Assembly: GCF_024362695.1 (NCBI RefSeq)
Contig: NC_065414.1
Location: 1,567,501-1,631,500 of the forward strand
Direction: 5' to 3'
DNA: 64,000 nucleotides
From: Pectinophora gossypiella
Lineage: Eukaryota; Arthropoda; Insecta; Lepidoptera; Gelechiidae
The notes under the pieces: generated by a model
The model's input: only the letters and a program-made list of their open reading frames with translations
What the model was told of the DNA's origin: nothing
Database searches by the model: none
Made by a program: the position numbers and the translations under genes
Part shown: in pieces, positions 50,701-59,700 of the stretch
Numbering within the stretch: the first letter of the stretch is position 1
How the letters are laid out: every line of letters starts with the position of its first letter

Positions 50701-53700
50701 TAGCTTGCGGCCAGGGTGTACGGTCACGAGCATTAATAACACTTTGGTAACATGTCACATTAAGTTTACGCGGTTATTATCATAATTAAAACACATAATA
50801 ACGGGTTCTTACCGCGTTTAAATGGGGATATGAGACTCCCGATCTCCGGGGATATGTCTGCCCGTAGAAAATTATGGATCTACCTACTCCACTCCAATCT
50901 CATCAGTCATCCCGTGATCATGGCACTTGCAACAGTGTCGAAATATCGGGAGTCTCATATCCCCATTTAAACGCGGTAAGAACCCGTTATTATGTGTTTT
51001 AATTATGTCACATTAACTTTTTTGACAAATTGAACTGTAAGTCTCACTAAATGTTAAATATGTTAGTGCGACAGAGTCCTAGAGTGGCTACATTATATTG
51101 CTCATGACTGTACCAGTCTTGGTTGATTTTGGCGCCCTATTTCTGCGCCCGGTGCGATGGCACACCTCGCACCGCCCTAAGGCCGCCACTGTTTGAATTC
51201 ATAACGAACGTCTCATCCGCCTAAAACTACTGCAGCTTCTCCCGACCTGTATAGCCGGGGAAAAGAAACTGCATGAAAACCTTCGGCACAGGGCCGTAGA
51301 CGTTCTTTAAAGAAACATATTTTCGTAGTCATTTCGCAGAATTCCATGCGTTCATATCTTCTAAAGAATAACATCAAAAGACTATGGGTTTTACTCGGAG
51401 ATTCATTGTAGATTTATTTATGGGTGGATCAAATGATTTTCTACGGCTTTGGAACGTGTTGTATGTAGCTTTGCGAAATAAGACTCAGCGAGAAGCTGTG
51501 CATACATACCTACTTACATGTTTTTAATGAATAGTTGTATTTCCGTGAAGAATGCTGTTTGCCAATCATACATACAAACACGTAAAAACTCACATAAACT
51601 CATATCGTGGTGGATAAACTCACAAGTAATCAGAAGCAAGAATCACTTTTGATAATAAGTCCTAAAATGGATACGGTAAGATAAACCGTATAGTGATCTA
51701 CCCATAGCCAATATAATACTCCAGCATGTTGGAAAGGACACGAGAACTCTGTGGGTTTTTACTACACGCCTGAGAAGATGAGTAACCAATCAACCGGAGG
51801 AGTATGGAGCTTATTCCACCACGCTGCTCCACTGCGGGTTGGTGCAGGTATTTTTACGGCTAATAGCGGGAAACGGCTTAACGGCTAAACGGCCTTCCGA
51901 AGCAAGGAACCATCTTACTTTTTTCGGACAACCGAGTGGTTCAAGTCTGAAATGTCGTTACCAAACAAAGGACAATCTCACAAAGTGATTCGAAGCCGGA
52001 CCTCCAGATTGTGACGCCCAACGCTCTAACCGCTAGACCACGGCGGCTGTTTGCGGTCGTATGCCATCATGATATCAACAACTATTGTCCGGAGTGGCGT
52101 ATTGTACAGTAATCGCGATTCTACGAAATGTACTATCCTAGCCAAATGCGAACCGTGCCATTCAGTGTATAGGACCGATAGATAAACAGACTTTTATATG
52201 AAACTACGATGACTAAGCCCACATAAACACCTACTCTTACTTCTATAACCCTACGCTTTCACTTAACGGAACCGGTGGCCCAGTGCTTTAAGCGTTGGGC
52301 TCACGATCCGGAGGTTCCGGGTTCAAAACCCGGTTGACATATCACAAAAATCACTTTGTGATCCCTAGTTTATCACCTGACTGCCCGAAAGTAAAATGAT
52401 CCGTGCACCGGAAGGCACGTTAAGTCCCGGTTACTACTTACTGATATAAGTTAGTATTCATTACATGAGCCATGTCAGGGGCCTTTGGCGGCTCAATAGT
52501 AACCCTAACACCAGGGTTATCCACCAAATGTAATCCACCTCACAACCCACACGATAGAAGAAGAAGACTTAACGAAAAGTAATTATATAGCAAGGGATTA
52601 CGTCTTTTAAAAATGTTGTATTTTTAAAGAGAAAATTTGTGTAATGGTTAACACGCTCGTCCCGGCTTCACAAGAGCTGCGGATTCAAATCCCGTTCGAG
52701 TCAGTTTTTTCGATTAAAATTTTCTCTTTGTGAGCTTTCCTAACGATCTGGCCTTTGAAATAAAAAACCGGAAAATAAATGATTTTCATTTTTATATCAT
52801 CATCAATTTAAGAGCCACGGTCTTGTCGGTGTAGCATTAATGCCACTTTTTTAGGGAAAAATAGGGCAGTGGTTTCCCTCTTGTCACATTTTTAGATTAT
52901 TATTATTATTACACATACATAAACTCACGCCTATTTCCCACCGGGGTAAGCAGGGTATTATTATTATTCATAGCCCGCAATGTCCCACTGCAGGGCAAAG
53001 GCCTCTCTTCCCTTCTTCTACTCCTCCCTGTCCCCAATATAATATGATATTATGTTATTTTTATATAAGTGTTATAAAAATTAAAATCATTTATTTTCCG
53101 GTTTTTTATTTCAAAGGTCAGATCGTTAAACGAGCGTAGCGACTCAGGTTACTGTGTTTGCGGAAATTAAATCCGGAATTTGCGTATCGACCCTACCGGA
53201 TTTACCCTAAGCCGATTAACCATTATACGATAGAATATACTTATATACGAGTAATGGTATTAAGCACCAATATATGCATAAGGTTAATAATAAGCCATAA
53301 TGTTATAGGAAAAATGTTTGAAGACATTTTGTTTCATTTGTGTTTTGTTTTCATGTGATGATGATGTTGATCCATGATTACGTTTCTTTCCTCGTGAAAA
53401 AATCTATAATCTAAAGGTAAGGTCTCACACGCATTTTAACAATAACATGCAAAGTTGCTGATTTAAACAGAGTTCAATAAAAATATATATATAAGTTTAA
53501 AAACTAAAACCCGACTACGGAATCTCCGTGGTAAGCAAACTCTTTGGACAGATTGGCATGCGACCACAGCTGTCTCCTAAACATCACTATTCGGAAGAAG
53601 TTCAGAATATTTTCTTGTTTCAATACCTTTTAGAGCTCGATTTTTCCGTAGTCGGATTTTGGTAGTCGAAAGGCCAGGTCAAGAGTACTCTAAACCGGCG

Positions 53701-56700
53701 AGCGAGCATGAAGACTTTGAGGCTTTTTGGCGGGAAACGGGAACGGGACAGTTGCTTTCTTCATTGAATAATCTAAATAATTAATACGAAGTGGTGTTTT
53801 GTGGTTAATGATCGCATTAAGTTAGTCGGAAGACATTCGCGAGTGTTATTATATCGGAGTATTCAATAAACAAAGTGTATCTGCCTATTTTCGCTTTGTG
53901 CCAGGAAGCCGCTTCATAACTAGAAAGTTTATGCGGACTTTTGAGTTAATTCGTTCGGGGTTCGGAGTAGGAATCTACTCCGTGGGTGGGGGCTTAGGTT
54001 TCATCATCATCACCTTTCATCATTTCATTAATCATCAAGAAAAAAAATACGTAAGACATGGCTGTATGGGCATAGTTCCCTTCGGGGAAAACCAAAAAAA
54101 AAAATGAAGACTGATGAGAGTGGAAGAAGCGAAAGTGGTCTGTCAGGATCGTAGTAAGTGGGATTCCGCGGAGTCTGTCTAACCCAACAGGAAATAGCTG
54201 AGATCTCTTATGTGTGTTGTGAATTGTAATCAATCTCCGAAGAATGTATACTTATTTACGACTAGGCATACGCGTGACAAACTTGTAATTGATAACGCAT
54301 TGAAACGCTCTTTATGAACGCTTTATAAAACAATTATCAACATAGATAGGTGCCTATATGACTTCCGTTCAGCTAAGCGGATGTCCCATAGTGTAAAGCC
54401 TCCATTGTCTGTTAGAATATTTAATTTGTATGAGCAGGTGGCTTTTATAGGTAGCTTACATATTTGCTTATCTGTAAGGTTATCAAATGTGTGTTGTCCC
54501 TGCTCCATATAATGTGCTGTGTCTGTGTGCCTGTTGACTTAGATATACTTAGATGTATAGAGCGTTTGCTTTCATACACCATTGGGCACTCTTAAGACAT
54601 CGTGGCGTTTAATACAAGACGCCGCGCCGCGTTCGCCGCGAAAAACCGCTAGTGTGAATGCAACCCACGTACGGTCACGAGCATTAATATGTACCTATAC
54701 ACTTTGGTACCATGTCACATTTTTTTTTTTGACAAATTGAACTGTAAGTCTCACTAAATGTCAAATATGTTAGTGCGACAGAGTCCTAAAGTGGGTACAT
54801 CATATTGCTCATGCATGCATGACTGTACACAGCAGCATATATCGTCACTGACGTCGCTAACTGACGTATCGAATTTTATACCGAATCTTGATTTGCACCT
54901 TTTGCTATTGTCAATAAGACATAAATTTTAGAAAAAAAAAATGCAGATACGTCACTTTGTAAAGTCAACCACGATATTATGTTCGGTGAAGTGCCGTTTC
55001 GGCAACATTCCTAGCAGTAAAAAGTTATGTCAAGAAGAGCTTTGTTACCTAGTCTTTAGGCAGATAGGATCAGAGACCACTAGATAGGAACAGAGTTTTT
55101 TTTTACTTTTGATGGGTTTGCTCTTGGCCCCAGACTTGGCCGAAGGCATTGACGACGCGTAAGATGGAGCGAGCTCGCCCAGAAGGTGCCTGTTCACTCT
55201 GGCCTTGAAAGCACCCGGGTTATATACACTCGGAAATACAGAAGACGGCAGATAATTCCACTCCTCAACAGTGCGCATAATGAAGGACGATGCGAAGCGC
55301 TTTGTGCGCATAGTTGGGATATCCACCAAATAGGGATGGAACCCGGCCGTACGTCTGGAAGTCCGAACGCAGTCAGTGCCCCCACTATTAAAGAGTTTTT
55401 ACAACAGGAACATTTCAAATTTGGGTACCTAGAGTATAGGTAGTGTTAGGCTGAATAGTTCGTTGACAGTTATAAGACATTTTTCTATAAATGGCAACAC
55501 AAGAATGGGGTTGTCAAATCGGACGGATTGATACACGCTCTCTTGCGTTGGGGACCTTGACGACATCGGATGTGTTTACCAAGTTAAGTGTTATTTTCTT
55601 GATACCAGAATAAATAAGTGTGATTACTGTTCTACCGTATTTTTACTACATATCAGAAGTGGTAAGTACCTACGTTTTTGGAATGTTTTGTTGCCACGCG
55701 TGACCACTTTTCAAGCTGGATAGTTTGTAAGTTTAACTGTAGAAAAGTGTTGTTTGAATTATAATTATTCTTTAATTATTAGTGAGACTCTAATTGTTTC
55801 AATTACGCATAGTCAACTTTTATTTCAAATAGTAGTTACCTATAGTTATTTAACCTGTCTTTATTTCGAAGAGTTACCCACATTCTAAACATTACGTACG
55901 GATTACAGTAAATAAACAAAAATGAATGTATTACTCTTGATTGTTCAACTTCAATGAATGACCTAATTAATCCAATGCTACATACATACCTACATTTAAA
56001 AAAATAAAAAAAAAATATATAAAAGGAAATAATAGTGAAGTTTTGTTGTAAAGGGTTATTATGTTTGGTAAAGATTAATACTAATTAATACAGCGGTAAC
56101 AAAAATTTCGTTGTTATTGCGACCAGACATGTAAGTAGTTTACAAGATAATTTATGTGTTGTTTTTACATTTTTTTTCTTATAGGCCACATAATATGGTG
56201 GTTATGTATGGTATCTTAGGATTTCGTATCAACAGTGGCTGCAAGCTGTCTTTGATTACTTGTGGCTCTGCCCACCTCATCATATATGTATGTATGTACA
56301 TATGTAATATGGTCCGGTCAATCTGGTTTCAGTAATTGAATCTTTATTTAGATACTAAATTATAAAATGTAATTATTTTGTTTGGCCTAATATAATTAAG
56401 AGTCATTGTAATTATTATCATAAAGTAGAACTACTTAAATGTAATTTATTGTCATAAAGTAGAACTTGCTGGTATTGAGGGTTATAAGGGATTACTGAAG
56501 ATGTCGTTTGTAACATGCATAGTTTACGAGATTTTTACACAAATATTTTTAACTTTTACGTTTTTGTGAATAAAATGTTATCATAGCCTTATTATCCATC
56601 CCCTAGCAGGTTTTGGGTGTTCTTTAGTAACAATAATAGATCCTATATGAACAGCACATGTGATGATACCAGGTTGAGGTTACGGAGGTTGATGAAAGGG

Positions 56701-59700
56701 GTCAAACATATTGTCTATTTTCTCTAGATGCACCTAGGGCATGCTGTCCGGATATCGGACGACCGAACACTCCGGATTGTTCTTCGGATTTATTATCTGG
56801 ATGGTAGAATCTGGCGGATAATTACGTGCCCCGGAAGCACCGTTTTCGAGTTATCATCAAAAACAGTAAAATTAGATTCTTTAAAATTCAAATGTTGGTT
56901 AGTCATTAATGGTTACAATTTTATTTTACGAGTTCTAGGAAATGGACGGAGGAGACGGAGTCCTTAATCTGGAGACTCCTAGGAGGAGCCGTTCACGTGC
57001 CAGACGCAGCCGCAGCCGCGGTGATAGCCGCAGCCGCAGTCGCTGCTTGCTTGATCGCGAGCTGGCTTCGAGAAGAGAGCAGGAGAAGGTTGTCGAACTA
57101 ATTAAAACTATTAAAGATGCTCTCCCATCGCAGCCGTTAAATCAAAGCGCACCATCAGTAAATAAAAATTTGGATTACAAAAATATTCTTCCGGAATTTA
57201 ATCCGTCTCTGAAAAGCCAACGCATAGACATGTGGCTAAAAAAAAAGGTAAATCAGTGCGCGGAGGTTTACGGCTGGGATGAGAGGACAGTAGTGCATTT
57301 CGCAATGCAGAAATTGGGCATTCGAAGGTTGGCGGCGAAAGTATACGGAACTTGGCTAGTCCACGTAGCGTTGAATAGTTTGTTTTTACCGTTGGAGCGG
57401 TAATTGTTTACCAAGATATGCAACAACGTGATGAATCTGAAGCTCAGAGGCGACGGAGCCTTACAACTCTTGAGATCCAGACATCCGAGCAGTCACGTGA
57501 AAGGCGCACCGACCGTGATGTGCATACCGAGGGTGGACTTCACTCTAATTGGAATGACTCAAGTAAGATACGTAGTACAAGTCGTAGACGTAGCCCAAGC
57601 CGTTCGCGTCGTCACCGCAGCAAAACCCGAACCAGAAGCCGTAGACGTGTATTCCAAGCTATTGTCATCGTCAACGCAGTAAGACGCGAAGTAGAAGTCG
57701 TAGACGTAAATCGAGCTGTTCTCATCGTCACAGTAAGACGCGAAGCAGAAATAGAAGACGTAGTCCTAGCTCCACTCTCTACCACCGTAATCGCAGTGTA
57801 AGTCGCCAACAAAGTAGAACTAGGAATAGTTCGAGTATACAGGAGCGAGAACAATTGTAAGCGCGAGAGCGAGCATGGCTGCAGTTTCTTTCAGATCAAC
57901 TTCAACGTGACCGTGAACGTAGTAGACTACCAGACAGAAATTACGTCAATCATGGGATGAAACGTCCGCATACAGATGCACATGACGAAGGAATTAATAC
58001 CGCGCATCGGTCTAGACGGATAGATAGTCCTACATTCACGTCCAAGGATGTTATAGACATACTAAACTCAATAAAGCCCCAGCCGACGCCGGCAGGCGCA
58101 CCCAGTCACTCTAATAACCCCAATCCTAAGAATATACTTCCAGATGTTGACCCGTCATCGAATGGACAGCGAGTAGATGTTTGGTAAAAAAAAGGTGAAT
58201 GAGTGCGCCACCGTCTACGGTTGGGACGAAAGAACTACAATTCATTTCTCGTTGCCAGAAACGGCAGGGACTGGCTAAATCGTGGTATGATAGTCTAGAA
58301 ACCATAATGTATACGTGGGTGGAATAGCAACAAAAGTTGTGTAGTGCATTCCCATTTGAGCAAAACTATGGCCAGTCCTTGGAGTACATGCTAAAGCGCA
58401 AAAGTATGTTCCAGGAACCAATCGTAGTGTACTTTTACGAGAAATTGGCAATGTTGAACCAGTGCAATATCGGCAAACGCGCGGTAGATTGTCTGATACA
58501 CGGGTTGAGTGACAAAACTACCAAGTCGAATGCTTTGGCGTTACGGTGCACAGAACCTGAACAGTTATTAGAATTCCTAATGAGTAATAAGGAGACAATT
58601 ATCCCTGAACGTTTCAATTTTAGAAATAGGCCAAACGTAGGGTTCAATATAACTAGCGGCAGCAATGGTAATAGAGCTGTTGGTTTCAAGATAAAATATA
58701 TTATATTTATAGATAGAGTATATTTTGTTTTAATTGTAAGGGATCAGGTCACCCATTTCGAATGTGCCCGAAACCACTTATTCAATGTACTCGGTGCAAC
58801 AAAGTAGTCATAAAATAGACAGTTGTTTTATGAAACCCGACGAGTAACGTGATAGTAAGGCTACCAATTCTCAAAAGACGATGTGCATATCCACGTCTAC
58901 TCTGAACTTAAAGTTCTATAAAGAAGTTTTTATTAGCGGGGTTCCAGTGAAAGCTTTTGTAGATTTCGGCAGTGAGGTTTCTCTTTTGGCAAATTCAGAA
59001 TTAACACATTTGGGCCTACAACACAACAACGTAACGACAGCTTTAAGGGGATTTGGCAACGAAGTTGTTTATTCGTTAGGGAAGGTGACGATTGGCTTCA
59101 CACCCTGCAGTTAGGCGATAGTGAATTATGCCGGATTCGAGAGATACTTTCATCTGACTTAGATTAAAAGAAATAAACGAAAAAAAAGAAAAAAAAATAT
59201 GTTATCAAGGATAACAAGTTATACAGGTGTGTTAATTGTAATAGATCTGATTTGCGTTGGGTGGTGCCGAAGGGGGCAAGGTGGCAGCTATGTCGTATGA
59301 ACCACGACGACATAGGCCACTTTGGCCTAGAGAACACTGGATCGGTTGAAGAGGACATATTGGTTTTCCTAAGATGTCAAGATTCGTGAAAAAAAAAAAT
59401 ATATATGTGTGGATGCTTGCATCGAATGTGCGTGTTCTGGGAATATGCGCATATTCTAAGAATATGCGCATATTCTAAGAATATGCGCATTAGTAGAGGT
59501 TACGTCTTCAAATTTTAAAAATGATGGAAAAAGTAAAAAGTTACTACCACAATTATTCGGGTCCATATCGTGTTATTGCAGTACTCGGTAATGACCGGTA
59601 TAAAATCGCGGCGACACCAGGTTTAAGTAATAGTAGACATAAGCGTAAAACTACATTCGCTGCCGATCGTTATGTTGCCCTGGGTTCATGTAGCAGCCTT

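Larger units (their letters stand above)
50582..51191. mobile_element. hAT-like element with two further levels of nesting
   Basis: Outer ends cagtggcggctagcaaaata and ggccgccactg; flanks ttggaatc and tttgaatt are probable decayed 8-bp duplications. Its body is split at 50718/51113 by the TA-flanked MITE. It sits inside the retroposon tail whose pieces are 50545-50581 and 51192-51310. Confidence 0.85.

Noticed and set aside
55186..55443. Plus-strand 85-codon ORF
   Set aside because: Shadow of the antisense non-LTR C-terminal frame (EEWNYLP type).
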